Below, one piece after another: positions 19,729-31,885 of a stretch of 36,211 nt of DNA (position 1 is its first letter; each line of letters opens with the position of its first letter). Location of the stretch: contig NW_014577587.1 of NCBI RefSeq assembly GCF_000485595.1, positions 352,719-388,929 of the forward strand, written 5' to 3'. The notes below the pieces were generated by a model, which did not search any database, had not been told where the DNA came from, and was given only the letters and a program-made list of their open reading frames with translations. The stretch comes from Priapulus caudatus (taxonomy: Eukaryota; Priapulida; Priapulimorpha; Priapulimorphida; Priapulidae). The position numbers were made by a program, and so were the translations under genes.

Positions 19729-22700
19729 GTATGTTTATTGGTAAGTTTCCAGTCAAATGAGGACATGACCACAATGCCCTCTCTCTCTCACTGCACTCAA
19801 TGCTTTATGCTATCACTTCCTTTTAAGGAAAGTCATATATATATATATGTCATGTCCAGTACGGTAGTTGTCTTGTTATCTCTGACCATAATGATAATGC
19901 TAATGGTAATTGTAATAATAACTTATGATTTATAGATTATTAATATAAGTAGTCATAGTAGTATCACTTCATAAAAATATGACAACCTAAGTTGGTTCTA
20001 CAGAACAGAGTTATCGTACTTGCAATTTATTATAATTCCTAATTATTGCAAGTATAGAAAACTTGTTTCAGTGGATAAATATACCTACAGGTGGCTATAA
20101 ACTCAGCAAACCATAGGAACACACACATAAAGCAGTTGAAAACAACATTTGATATCTGAAGTAGCTCTAAATTTGTATCGTGCTGATAACATATATATTA
20201 TATAATATATAGTTTTGTTTTAAAACCATTGGTTTATTAAATTCATGTCAATAATGGATACTTAATTCCTATTTCAGCTGATCAAACTCCTACACCTACA
20301 CGGTTTCTACGAAATTGTGAAGAAGTAGGGCTATTTCAAGATCTGCATAGCGTTAACCCCTTTGAGGAGAGCTTTAAGAAAGCTGCTGCTGCAGTTAGTG
20401 CTGGTAACCCTGTGCCACATCATGAGGTTCGACTAAAACCATTTATCACCATAAATGAACAATTTGTGGATAGCATACCAGGCCCATACCTATTGTCGCT
20501 GTGGCATATAATGTGATTATTCTTCAAGTTTTAATGAGAGATTTATGAGAGTATATTATTTTTGGTGTCATGCTATTGAAGACTACATAAGCAGTTTATG
20601 CAATTAAGTCAGCATAGATGTAATGGAAGTTAACAGTTAGTTAATGTTTTTTAATAATTTAATGTTAATTGCCTTTGTCACCATAAGCTTTACTTTATTG
20701 TAGATTTTTGTGTAGATATATTGTAGGATATCACATGTGATCCCTCTGCTACATAATTCAGAGCTGCTGGTCCTGGTAATATACAATAAGAAGTACAATG
20801 TGAACTTTGTTTTTTGCTTCCAGGCTGACCAGTCTGATGTGTTGCACACACCATGCATAATAACAGTCGACAAACCACCAATCTGTAGGCGGCCAGTCAG
20901 TGATTCACCTGATGTTATTGTCTTTGCTTCGAGTAAGCCATCGTTCACATGTTCATGTAATACAAACTTAGTAGATTAGGGAGTTCATGTATTGTATCAC
21001 ATGGTTATGTTTAGATATTTGCCAAATTCGTCAAGGTGTGTTGCACCCTGTGTAAACCTAAGCGAAGATATATGTGTTGCCTGTCTTTTGTTAATAATCC
21101 TGCTTTTTAAGTCAGAATACATATTTGATCTAATTTAAATATTCTTCCACATATGCGCATGTGTGCAGTGAAATTGTGCGGATAAAAGCAGTGAAAAAAC
21201 CAAGCATTACATATATTTAATCTAGTTCCGGAGACCCCGCAGCCATCATCAGCGACACGCGCTACTGAAGAGAGTGAAGTCGTTGTTGAACAAACAGCAA
21301 CAGCCGGAGAGCAGGTCACAACTCTTACAGAGACAGTTTGTCAGCAGGAGCAACTGGCCTTTACAACTGTGTATGCTTTTAGCTCCTTTAACATAGTGAG
21401 GTGCAGCTAGTATAGTGGTGAGAATGTCTGTCTGTCCATCTGCAGCTGTCTGGGCATCGATGCATCTGTCGGTCTATCCCTTTATCTGTTTTTCCGCTCC
21501 TGCACATTCCTGTGTACGTCTGCATCTGTCATTACTGACTGCTATCGTTCTGCCATACTGATTGAAAATTTTTATTGGATCTCTGTAGTTAACAGGAAAA
21601 TAAAGTTAATGTGAGTTAGATCCATAATAAAGTTATAAAAATTTACACTGACGAAAGTTTCGTCTATCTCACCGATAGACTTCTTTAGGTCTGACGTTTC
21701 CAGTTAGATGGCAGCACTGGAAATGAAGTTCGAACCTGGTCACTTTCGGGCTTCACACCTGCACGAGAGGGCCGTAGACTGGGGGGCCGCCCGAAGTCTA
21801 CGGCTCTCTCGTGCAGGTGTGAAGCCCGAAAGTGACCAAGTTCGAACTTTGTTTCCAGTGCTGCCATCTAACTAGATGCATCAGACCTGAAGAAGTCTAT
21901 CGGTGAGATAGACGAAAATTTCATCAGTGTAAGTTTGTACAACTTTATTATGAATCTACCTCAGATTAACTTTATTTTCCTTTATTAACTGAGTTTTGAG
22001 TAGATAGGATATAGATTAGTGACATAGTATGCATAATGTATTATTATTATGTGTGTGGTCTTGAACAGTTGGAGTGATAGTAATATCTTAGGTGAGTTGC
22101 ATTGTAGAAAGATGCATGCATTTTCACTGTGACAAGTATCAAAATGGTGTGAACAGTTAGTGTATGTTTAACTGCTCAAAAATCTAGAGGCCTGTTAGCA
22201 AATAGTGTGAATAGATTTTCCGATGTTTTGCAGATAACACTTTTTGTAAATAACTATATAAAAGTGTGTTGTGGCAACGTAGTAGACTCTTACCCTTTTC
22301 AATTTCACCCCTACTTCATAATGAATAGTAGGTAATTTACATAAAATAATGCTAAATAGTTGATCAGTATACCTGGTGCTATTGTTAGTGATTATAATGG
22401 TTGCCTGAAAATGTATTGTTAAACTAATTTAAATATCACATATGTTATAACTAAGTGATGGAGCTGTTATTTTTGTATGCAGACAACTACAAACATCCAT
22501 TCCTACAAGCTCCATTCCAAAGGCTTCTTACTCGGCTCCAGTTGTGGTGCCACACGTGGTTATTTCCTCACAGCAATCGAGAAGAGATGCACTGGATTCC
22601 AGTCAAACTGCTGGCCATATAGTATGTACAGCTGCTCAGGTTTTGAATACAGCACCTGTTGTCGTCACAGCTCCATCTCAGATTCTCTCTCAACAGGTGA

Positions 22701-25700
22701 TTAACAGACGAGACATTACTGACTGCTCATGCGTGAGCTGCGCTGCGCGTACGTTACAGTTATGTTATCAGAATTTGTTAGGTGGTGTTGATGCATCTGT
22801 GACCGTACACTTACTCATTTCTTTAAGGCGAGGATTTGTTGTTTTATACAACCATTTTCACTTTTTCCCGACCATTCCGATACCTACCTGTACTCCTTGC
22901 ATAACACCAAGTGTATATAGTAAAGCTAATATGTCATAGAATACTTGCACAATCGTTTTTTCATCTATGTGCACCGATCTTTATGTCAAAGTAGATTTCT
23001 TCACATATGTCAACAAACATTGCACATGATTTGCTCTTCCGAGATGCCATCCACCAGTCGCCTGTCTCTACACTATATTACTTTTATCTACATTTCGAAA
23101 TAGGTACCAGTCTCTAAAACGTTTCTCTACGGTTTGTGCTTTTGATGTGATGTAATTTATCACAATATAATGTATCAAGATAAATAGTTAACGAAGTGGT
23201 AAAATCTGTTCACACCATCACATAACACATGTATTAATGTAAATTTTTCCTTTTAGGGTGTTAATGCATCCAACCAAGTTGTCCTGGCTCCGCATGCTGT
23301 GCAATTACTTCTCAAGCTTTCCGATGGCAAGACTGTGCCTGTGCAGGTTATTGTAATCTACGAATACTTGCACGTTGTTCTTGCTTAGCATCACATGTTA
23401 CAGGGTGTTTTTCCTGGCCAGTATCACACCCTTGTGCAACTGTAATAACCATTTTGCTCGTTTGGTAGTACAGTAGGAGTAAGTAGTTTCCCTGCTAAAA
23501 ACTGTTGGCCGATTGTTGTTCCACTTACAGTAGGAAGGTAACATGTTTGAATTTCATGATCTATCCAGCAACATCAGCTGTTTTTATTGGTTGAATTGTG
23601 AGTGTTGGCCTTTGCGAGATGTTGTTGCCTTCTAAATCCTGTTCCGCACACTCATCTTACTAGGCCTTTGATACTGTATCCGACAATTATAAAGTAAAAT
23701 ATGAATACTGGGAAATAGAAAGAAGCCGGAATGGTGATAAATTACTCCTATGCATTGCTAGGAATATAGAGTTATGCTTGCTCTTACATAGGTTCCACAA
23801 TCAGGAGCAGCAATATTGCCTGTCGTTGCTCCAGCAAACAGTACTTCTCGTCCTGGCATCGTCACTACGTCTGTGCGGTCTGCTGCGCCACCTAATGTGT
23901 CCCTAGCAAAATTGGTAAGATGGAAAATCGTCGCTGTTAAATGTAATAGAGGTCTAGGTTAAAGTGTGCCAGCCAGTACTGCAACTGTGACTTGAATAGA
24001 TGCGAAAAGCAATGTTTAAAAATCCATAATCGTTTCAGTAAATAGTAAATGTGTGTGTAATGTAATAGGTTGCAACCACTAGAAGCAGGTTAGGCACAGA
24101 TATGCAACTATCACAGCACAGCTCCCTACACTGAATTGATGTCTATTCTTATTTCCACAGAAACTTAAAGCAGTTCTGACACAGAACCAGATCCAGAGCA
24201 ACTCGGGTCAGAGACTTGTTCCTGGAGTGAAGGTGATATCATCAGCTCCGGCCTTATCGCTGAATGGTACAGTGTGTATGACACAGCCAATAAGCACTTG
24301 TACAGCCACATCCTCTTCTCCTGAGGTGATGGTCACATCACTCACAACAAGGTGAATCGGAACCAATCACTATCTAAAAAATGAGTCGCATACTTCTCCG
24401 TATGCGAAGTTTATCATTGCTGTCGACGACAGAGTATACATCTTTCCTCATATTAGGAACCGTGGAAGAAAAATAGCATTCCTGCATTTGTCAGGGATGC
24501 GTGTAAATTTTCAATTGATTTGATATTGCTGGATAGAGGTTGTAGAATTGTATAAGGGTCTGTTCACCATCAAAAGGGAAAGGGTGTGAAACCATAGTGA
24601 CTGAAAGGGTATATTAGACTTATTTCCATTAGATGGTCTGATAGAACCAGTGTGGAACTGTTTTGTATCAGCACTGACTTCTCGTTTTCAAAGCACATGT
24701 TTGTGGATTTAAATATCACAACCTATACTGTGTTCAGCCCTAGCAGAAGCAAAATGAACACAGATTTGTACTTGTTCAATGCCATACCTCATCTATAATA
24801 GTACCAGCAGTCATAACCACAACAGTATGTGCTAGATAATCACTGCCGCGCTGCACCAAGTTGCAGTGATCGTTATGATCGTGATAACCTACTGCTATTA
24901 GTAAGTTGCTGTTGTTGTTGTTGTTTTCGGTTTCTTTATTTTATACTGGACTCAAGGGTTTAAATCCACATCAGTAGAAACCCACTCCAAGTAGTTGTGT
25001 AAATAGAATTTACGTCACTCAGTATATTATGTAGTCCGAAAATCATTTCTGGTCGTATGCACATTTTAATTGAATTTATTTATCCACTAGGAGGCGCCGA
25101 TCGAGTGAAACTGACGATCCAGATGAGAAACGGAGACGGTTTCTGGAGCGAAACCGCGCTGCAGCCACACGATGTCGCACAAAGCGGAAAATGTGGATCA
25201 CTGCACTTGAGACAAAGTCCGATGGTCTCCTCAATGTCAACACACACCTACAGGTCAGCATAAAGTATTTTGTGTCTGCAAGTGTCTGCATATTATTTGC
25301 AGCTAGGCAGGTGAATGTCACAGTTTTTTGTGTTCATGTGTAACAATCGCCAAGTGTTGTTATCTACAGATATTTGGAACTGGGAAGTGGGCAGATATTT
25401 AGATATTGAGTTTTGTATCAAAAGGTAGATAGACTGTCAATACATTTAAGACTATCAACAGGGGAAATTCTACAATTGTAATAATGGGAAATCGGATTTT
25501 CACATTCGTGATAGCAAAAATCTTGTTGACTGTTTGATTCTTGTTTCAGAATGAGGTTCACATGCTACGCCAAGAAATCGTGCAATTGAAGACCATGTTA
25601 CTTGCACATAAAGACTGTCCAGTTACCTTGCAGCAAGCTCGTGCCAGACTACAGCAGACGACACAGGGAAATAAGTCTGATAGTGATGTGAGTACAAATG

Positions 25701-26991
25701 TGCTTTTATAGTTCATAGATGTGAGGTGTTCTTGTTTATTGAAACTTTTTATACAGTTATACAGTCATCTATTTAAGAGTATATTGCAATCGCACACAGT
25801 ATTGCACTATGCGTGCACCTATCCACGCATGGTTATATTAAAAGTGATAATGAATCAATAACACTGATGTGTCTTGTCATAAGGTCATGGCTAATTATTA
25901 TTTTATATAATTTATGATGAATGCTAAATTTATAACGATATGACAGTTTCGGCAACTGATCAGTTGTCTTTCCCAAGTTGTACTGTCAGTTGCTTGGACA
26001 CAATAAGTGTTTGCAGTAGGTGACACCTACACCCCTCTATAGTACAAACACAGACTATTGAAATGAAATCTGGACGATGCGTTATCCATAATAAAAAAAA
26101 TCATTATAAACATTGGCACAACAGGAATGATCAATACATCAATAAAATAAAATTTATTTAATATATAATAGTTTAATGTATTTGTTACCATGTGACTTGG
26201 TTATGGTATGTGCTCTGATAACGAATGGAGTCTGGCTAACATTTTGCATGCTGATGATGAAAATGTGCTGGTTATATTTCAAATATTTCTTTACATGTTA
26301 TAGACTATTGGGAGTTTAAGTTTAAAATATTCTTTTTGAAAACACCAGTACATGATTCTTTTAGTAGCAGACATATATCTATTAGAAACGAAAATGATGC
26401 GAATAGCTACTGTGTGCTAGTTGATAAATCCGCTAACATTTGATTACAAAAATCTGTGTTTGTGATGCACAATTTTCAATGACCCTGGGATGCAGAAACT
26501 CTCAAAAGAATTTCACATGTTTAAGACAATTTCTGTAATTCATTTGTTATATATTCGTAGCCTACATTCGTATTTATTTTTAACGTCATTCTCACACTAT
26601 AATAGGGCAATAATACTGCACCATTATTCGATAATTTTGTGTGATAAAATGAAGGTGACACATGTATCACTAACATCAGGAGCTAATAATGACAAAAATT
26701 TGTCATTATTAGCTCATGCTAACATGATGTATCATTTATCCATAGGAATTAGCATCCGGAGATACAGTGCCAGTACAAGGCAGCATATCCGTTTCGGTGC
26801 CTGCTGGTCAGAACAATGCAGTGCTGGAAGAGAAAAATGATGCACCTACTGTGGAGGCAAATCTTCACACGCTCGCTGCAACAATGATAGAGCAAGCAGA
26901 TGCAGTAGGCAACAGTGTTGTGACTGTCTACAGCAAAATCACCACATCCACCATGAACAGCACAGACAGTAGCAGTCGTGACTCACAGTAG
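19240..26991 (+). CDS. ATF2: ATF2/ATF7/CREB5-type zinc-finger bZIP transcription factor
   Basis: Twelve coding exons: 19240-19293, 19644-19728, 20278-20426, 20824-20932, 21226-21370, 22483-22696, 23257-23346, 23792-23914, 24161-24351, 25091-25253, 25550-25687 and 26746-26991. All phases agree and sum to 568 codons plus TAG (human ATF2 is about 505 residues). In order: a C2H2 finger (C11, C16, H29, H33), ADQTPTPTRF with two TP sites (T50, T52) where p38/JNK phosphorylate the family, a Ser/Thr/Val/Gln-rich middle with VQLLLKLSDGKTVPVQ and KLKAVLTQNQ, then the bZIP (basic ERNRAAATRCR at 406-416; zipper leucines 426, 433, 440, 447, 454). The family works in the nucleus as homodimers or with Jun on CRE sites. 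The orthology group (ATF2, ATF7 or CREB5, before the vertebrate split) is sure; the symbol stands for the group. The second ATG (19243) has the better context. Confidence 0.95.
20278..20426 (+). CDS. ATF2: ATF2-type exon 3: transactivation domain with TPTP phosphosites
   Basis: The exon reads ADQTPTPTRFLRNCEEVGLF then QDLHSVNPFEESFKKA, matching the stress-kinase-regulated activation domain. The acceptor is ATTTCAG. The donor is weak: GAG|GTTCGA at 20427 is the best phase-0 choice. TTT|GTGGAT further on is an alternative, since the frame stays open to a TGA at 20515-20517. Confidence 0.88.
21587..21990. mobile_element. 404-bp foldback element in ATF2-type intron 5
   Basis: Two ~195-bp inverted arms (21587-21780 and 21795-21990) are separated by a GC-rich 14-bp centre. 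They start AGTTAACAGGAAAATAAAGT and end ..ACTTTATTTTCCTTTATTAACT. Each arm reads outward CTRAAGA-A-GTCTATC-GGTGA-GATAGAC-GAAA, a hammerhead-like core that also marks the ends of many Penelope-like elements. It encodes no protein. Confidence 0.85.
25091..25687 (+). CDS. ATF2: ATF2-type exons 10-11: bZIP DNA-binding and dimerisation domain
   Basis: Exon 10 (25091-25253) holds DDPDEKRRRFLERNRAAA and TRCRTKRKMWITALE. Exon 11 (25550-25687) holds NEVHMLRQEIVQLKTMLL and AHKDCPVT. The invariant basic-region Asn (408), Cys (415) and Arg (416) are present. Five heptad leucines end at LLAHKDCPVT, a stretch almost unchanged from vertebrate ATF2. The intron splits the zipper after its third leucine. Confidence 0.96.
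26681..26714. repeat. Perfect 16-bp-arm palindrome near the last ATF2-type acceptor
   Basis: AGCTAATAATGACAAA and its exact complement are separated by 2 bp. CATCAGG before and CATGATG after extend it weakly. It shares the ATCAGGAGYTAATAAW half-site with the palindromes at 28778 and 32779. Confidence 0.93.
26746..26991 (+). CDS. ATF2: ATF2-type terminal coding exon
   Basis: The exon reads ELASGDTVPVQGSISVSV and ends TTSTMNSTDSSSRDSQ before TAG at 26989-26991. It is low-complexity Ser/Thr/Val-rich, as is the vertebrate C-terminus, though without clear residue matches. The acceptor CATAG lies 31 bp after a strong palindrome (26681-26714). Confidence 0.85.
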   Translation, partial: ELASGDTVPVQGSISVSVPAGQNNAVLEEKNDAPTVEANLHTLAATMIEQADAVGNSVVTVYSKITTSTMNSTDSSSRDSQ

Positions 26992-28777
26992 TTCAGGGCA
27001 TGCTGGCGAGACTGGTGTGGATGTTGATCGCGTAATGTGCGTAAAGGTGCAGCAATGTGACCTCTCGTGGCATACAGACATTTGCTGGCTCATTGAACCG
27101 ACAGGTTTGCAGATTGGGTACATATGCAGGGTGTCAAATTTAACGTTTTTTCTTCTTCTTGCCATTTACTCCTATTTTCCCACACTCCAATCTGGCATTA
27201 GTTTGGACGTTAATTGTTCTTAGCCTTTACAATGTATAGTTTCGAACCGTTGCCTATGTTACTGAGCATGTTTCTAACAAAGTGGTTCTGTGTTTTCAGA
27301 TTTTACGTGGTATAGATGTGAAGAAATTGTATAGAACACTGGTACTTTACGTCATATTCCTACATAGCTTACCTGTACCTCCAGTCCCCAATCTTTTAAG
27401 GTCCATGACCTAATTAGAAACCAATACAAAACTTAACCAGCAACCATAAAATAATCATCAAGGGGCTACACCACTGTAGGTTTTCAGCATTCAATACAGG
27501 CATACCTAAAATCACCACAAACGTTTGGGAGAATCGTATAATTATAATTTTACGGTGACAGTTTTTCATTCCTTATCTCTGATATTGGAAACACACTGTC
27601 CTGGTAATGCTGCAGTATAATATTTTAAGATTTCTCTCAAATCTGGTAATGCATTGATACCATGGTGTTTACTGCAATGGTCATGGGAAGCGCATCCGTT
27701 GTGAAAAAAACCTTTCTGATATTTTGAAGGAAAACTCCATTTTATTTCCTAGTTTTAGATTTACATCTTCCCACTTAATAGTGTACGGATGCCCTGCATA
27801 TACGCGTTCACATTACAATATGGATTATGTAAAATATTCTTCATGGTCATGGATTATGTAATTAAATGTTCTGTGCTGTAAGTTATTTCTGTATGATAAT
27901 CTTGAATCAACTTGCTTATTGTTGGTATATGTAAATATCTTGTGGAATTCTTTGTGTTCTATTTGTGGGCATACAAAGTTTCAGGTGGGCAGGGTATATC
28001 ATCTGTCTGGTGTCAACTAATGCATTCTTAGCAAATATGTGTTACTAGCATTGGCATGTGCTTGTCGGTAGCACTAATTTTAGTATTCACTCACATATGT
28101 ACTGTACATGATACAAAAATCCATTTAAAAGTCCATGTTTCTTATCTATCTATATTATAGTAACTATCAAGGTATACGTTATATAAAAGTTATAAGTCAG
28201 GCCTCACAAGCCTCACGCATTTGGCGTGAGACTCACACAATTCAGCACATTTCTGATAGTCCCAGAAAATATCACGCAATTGCAAGAATCCAGTTTTTCT
28301 TCATTGCGTGGAGTGGGTTTAGCTGAACTTTGCCGAAAAACGCGGGACGGGAGGCACGGGAATCTCGACATTTATTACTTGTGGCGCACCCAGCAACTGA
28401 TTTTGCTAATCTGACGTCCCGCGTTACTATAAATAGCCTTTCATGCTTATATAAGCAACAAATATCATGTTCAGATTGCTGCTGAGGGCATCAAATAGCA
28501 CCCTATTAAAAAAAAATGTTTAGGACCGCAGCGCCAAGGCATTCGGCCTTGGATTTTCAGATTCTAAATATATCTCACTCATTTTTAAAGCTAACCCTTG
28601 AGAGCCCTGTATAATTCTAGTTTCTTAGTCAATCGATCCATGATGCTGTTGATACCAACTTTTGACAAATCTGTTGAAAATTCAAAATTACAATTCGAAA
28701 TTAAATATTTATTGAAAATACGTTGTCTTAATGTAGGTTTGGGGGTTTTAGTTATTTAACAGGTATCCACACATTAT
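26992..28777 (+). other. Probable 3' UTR of the ATF2-type gene and downstream DNA
   Basis: No AATAAA follows closely. The first acceptable variant, ATTAAA, is at 27861. No further exon is seen. A small hairpin CTCACGCATTTGGCGTGAG lies near 28213. Confidence 0.35.
27861..27866 (+). terminator. Possible variant polyadenylation signal (ATTAAA)
   Basis: ATTAAA lies 870 bp after the stop codon, followed by TGTT- and GT-rich sequence. It is weak evidence. Confidence 0.3.
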
Positions 28778-28822
28778 ATCAGGAGTTAATAAAGACAAAC
28801 TTTGTCTTTATTAACTCCTGAT
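28778..28822. repeat. Perfect 22-bp-arm palindrome
   Basis: The arm starts ATCAGGAGTTAATAAAGACA; its exact complement follows after a single base (28800). It is the longest-armed perfect copy of the palindrome family with the smallest spacer. Confidence 0.95.
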
Positions 28823-29900
28823 TATATTTGTAATGACGAGGTTAGATTCCCAAGGTGTAATAAAGAACTTATGATGTGAACACATTATAAGCTTGATTTT
28901 AAAGGATTAGAAGAAACATTTAGTAACCAAATGTTCATATTTAATCAACTGTTTGTAACGTTAGGCCGGATATAAATTTTTTCTGGTAGAAATTTTAATG
29001 GGGATGTTGAATGCCTATTTCTTTTCAAACATTGGCAATTGCATACGTTAGATCTTCTGTTAGAAAGTGGTCAGTGTCATGAATGGTCAAGTCCCTTAAC
29101 CAACAATTATTCTAGTCTAGGAGTGCTGCAATATTGTGGAATGAGAAGTAAACCACAACTCATCAACGTTTTAAAACATGACATGTTCAATTCATGCGTT
29201 TTCAGTATTTCACTCCATTTACTATTCAGATTCGGTGTTGTTGGCAATGCACCAGTCAACATTAGCATCAATCTCAGATCTAATTTGTGGGGATCAGAGA
29301 CACTGTGAAAATGCTTGGCTAGCTGTTTTATCATCTACATTTCAATCTAGATTACACAATTCTTTGCAGACTAGTCTGTAAGTAGACATGTTGGCACTGT
29401 TTTTTCACTTTATTGTCTCATTGATGTGTACAACACATTTATGTTTAGTTTCATTTAAAGTTTACTTTGTGATCTTTAGTATATGCTGTTTTGTGATGCT
29501 TTTATAATTTGTTAAATAATAACAGCTGTGAATAGTTGAATCAACATTTAGTCAGTATGTATTTAAATCAGTAAATTTATAACATTTTAGATAAATTCCC
29601 ACAGACTAAATATTGATTCAACTATTTATAAATGTTACTATAAAATCTATGTCAGCTCTTTGCAGCAGGAAATTAAGTTAAAATCTAGATGAATAAAATG
29701 TATATACATATTATATCAAAATATTGCACCTACTAAAAGTTACTGTAATACAAGAAAAATCAATTAATATATAATGACTATGACAGACTTTTACACTTAG
29801 ATAACTAAATCTGTAACGTTTTACCGCCACGTGCAAAAGTCGGTCATACTCGTTATATATGAATAGTTTTTTATTTGTATTACAGTCATTTTCCTAACAT
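28823..29900. other. Intergenic; one inverted repeat, no supported gene
   Basis: AATAGTTGAATCAACATTTA plus GTC (29531-29553) is complementary to 29604-29626 with one mismatch, around a 50-bp loop; it may be a small MITE. Open frames around 29039-29334 on both strands have no recognisable motif. Confidence 0.5.
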
Positions 29901-30505
29901 TTAAAGAGAGAGTTTACTCTAGGTTCTAGGGTTATTTTCAGCTAATTTAGGTTATAATTATGCTACATAAAAAGTTTCATGGTTCAATCACCATTAGAAA
30001 TATTTTTTTTTATGTTTTAAAACTAACGACTACAGTTTGATTACAATGATGGTGGCGCCACTCAAAGTGCACGATCTGATAAGTTGCGCAAAACCACTTT
30101 CCAGCCAAGGGCTACAGACCGAGGGTGTTTCTTATTTATTCATTTAAAAGCAAAAGGATTGTAATATCTTATAAACGACATATAGTTTCAGTTATAATAT
30201 AGATAAATTTGCCCTAAAATGAATATCGTTCGGTTAAATAGCATTTAGGTATAAATATAATTGCACTTTTGTGATTAGCCCTCGGTCTGTAATGTGCAAA
30301 ATAAATGGTCAAATACACAACTTTTTCGGGGTGGCAGCACGGTCGCGGGTGTCATGACGCCGTTCAAATTTCGTAGCGATGATGTGTAATTAATTATAAC
30401 AATTAAATTAGGTATCTGGTAACAAATACGTGTGGGTATAGACGATTTGTTATACAGTAAGTACAGTTGTATAAAGTAAAATCCTAGAGGCTACTGTCCC
30501 TTTAA
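29901..30505. mobile_element. TTAA-flanked MITE, copy 2 (inverted)
   Basis: Reverse-complement copy of 16237-16828 with TTAA at 29901-29904 and 30502-30505. Shared blocks include ACTACAGTTTGATTACAA, GGCGCCACTCAAAG, CCGAGGGTGTTTCTTATTTA and TAATTAATTATAACAATTAA. It lacks the duplicated AACTTTTCAG hairpin seen in copy 1. Confidence 0.85.
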
Positions 30506-30677
30506 CCCAAGTGCAAATGTTTGCCATAGCTGTTTATGTACAAATTGATTAATTTTTCTTTTATTATAATCACTTTCCATAGGTGCGATATGTTAATTTA
30601 AAAATATTTTTTTTTAGTTTTCTTATTTTCGTGTTGACTAGCTTACTTTTCAAAAGGAAACTTTTGCAGGTTTTAAT

Positions 30678-31085
30678 CCGGGGGGGGGGTGCTCACTCCC
30701 ATACTAAAGTGGTATGCATGCTCGTCACAGAAAACGTCGAAAAAGGGTTGGATTTTGACCCTTAGCGTCGACGACGTCTTTAGAAAAAGAGGTACTTTTT
30801 CGCCTGGTTTTCATCATTCGGTTCGCCCATTTATTTCCGTGTTTTCATTCTCAAAAGGATTCTCCCCGGGTTTTCTAGTCTCAACGTAAGGGACCAATTT
30901 ATTGTGCTACGCCATTCAGGGTCCGTTTTAGTGTCTTACGCCATTTAGGGGTAAGATTTACATTATCTTACGCTAATAAGGGGTGAAATGTGCTACCGCT
31001 GAATATACCATTAATGGTCCAACTTTGAGATGCTTTGACGAGCATGCGTACCACTTTAGTATGGGAGTGCACCCCCCCCCCCCGG
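30678..31085. mobile_element. CCGGGGGG-ended MITE with perfect 8-bp target duplication
   Basis: GTTTTAAT occurs at 30670-30677 and 31086-31093. The arms CCGGGGGGGGGGTGCTCACT and TCCCATACTAAAGTGGTATG are mirrored at the right end (CATACCACTTTAG-like, then a C run and GG). The interior has CTTACGCCATTTAGGGG-type repeats and no protein. 8-bp duplication points to hAT, but the G-run termini are unusual. Confidence 0.88.
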
Positions 31086-31093
31086 GTTTTAAT

Positions 31094-31885
31094 TCTTCAC
31101 ACAACATTCATCGCAGTCATAAAGCACGGTGGTTACTCGTCGCAACAGATGGTCAATATTATTTTAGATATTCACTTCATTCTTAAGTGTTGAAAATAAG
31201 AAAATATGTGATTGTAATGGACCAATTTTCTATTAGTAATATTTCTAATTTTAAATAATTGTATACTCGTTTATGTGAAGTTGTAAAAAATAATTTATAT
31301 CACATGCAGAGTTGTCTTGTATAGAAAATGGTTAGCCAGTGCAGATGATCTTTGTCTGAGGGCATTGTCTGCATAGCAAATCGTTTGTGCGAGAACTTGC
31401 AATTCCAAAAGTGATGATAACCACCCCATTTTATGGTTTTTTAAACAGCCGAATTTTGCCCTGTAAACAAGCTATCACTATGTTGTTCAAATCTGCACTT
31501 TGCCTCACCCATATCTTGTCAAATACAATTATAGCATGCCATCATGCCAGTATCTCATTGTAGATTGAATAAGAATATGAAAAACCATTCAAAATTGGCA
31601 GACTAAGACGGCACAGTATATCTGCACTCCATTAAATGAAATTGGGCAGTTAGTTATGAGAACTATTTTTTTATATGTAAATTTCATCAAATCATTTCGT
31701 AGGGTTTCCTGAATCAACTATTTGGGAAACTCACAAGGCCGTGTGCCTACTCTCCTACCCAATGATACTATCATCATAAAGTTAATGTTGTTCATATTAG
31801 TAGTATATAGTAATAAGAGATGTTTGCGTGCGGAAATACGTTAACTAGTGTAAATAATTTTTAAACTGCTGCTGGGCTGATTCGT
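31094..31885. other. Intergenic, nothing recognised
   Basis: AT-rich; no exon, RNA gene or repeat could be supported on either strand. Confidence 0.35.

Noticed and set aside
21721-21850. GTTCGAAC words resembling a tRNA B box
   Set aside because: They lie symmetrically in the arms of the foldback; no A box at the right distance and no cloverleaf.
22704-22939. Extension of the ATF2-type exon 6 frame past 22696
   Set aside because: The in-frame extension loses the Ser/Thr/Val composition after a GTGATT donor, and phase continues cleanly into the exon at 23257.
29039-29334. Overlapping frames on both strands (89 and 75 residues)
   Set aside because: The - frame looks somewhat protein-like (SVSDPHKLDLRLMLML) but matches no family I know and has no partner exons. 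A decayed transposon piece is more likely.
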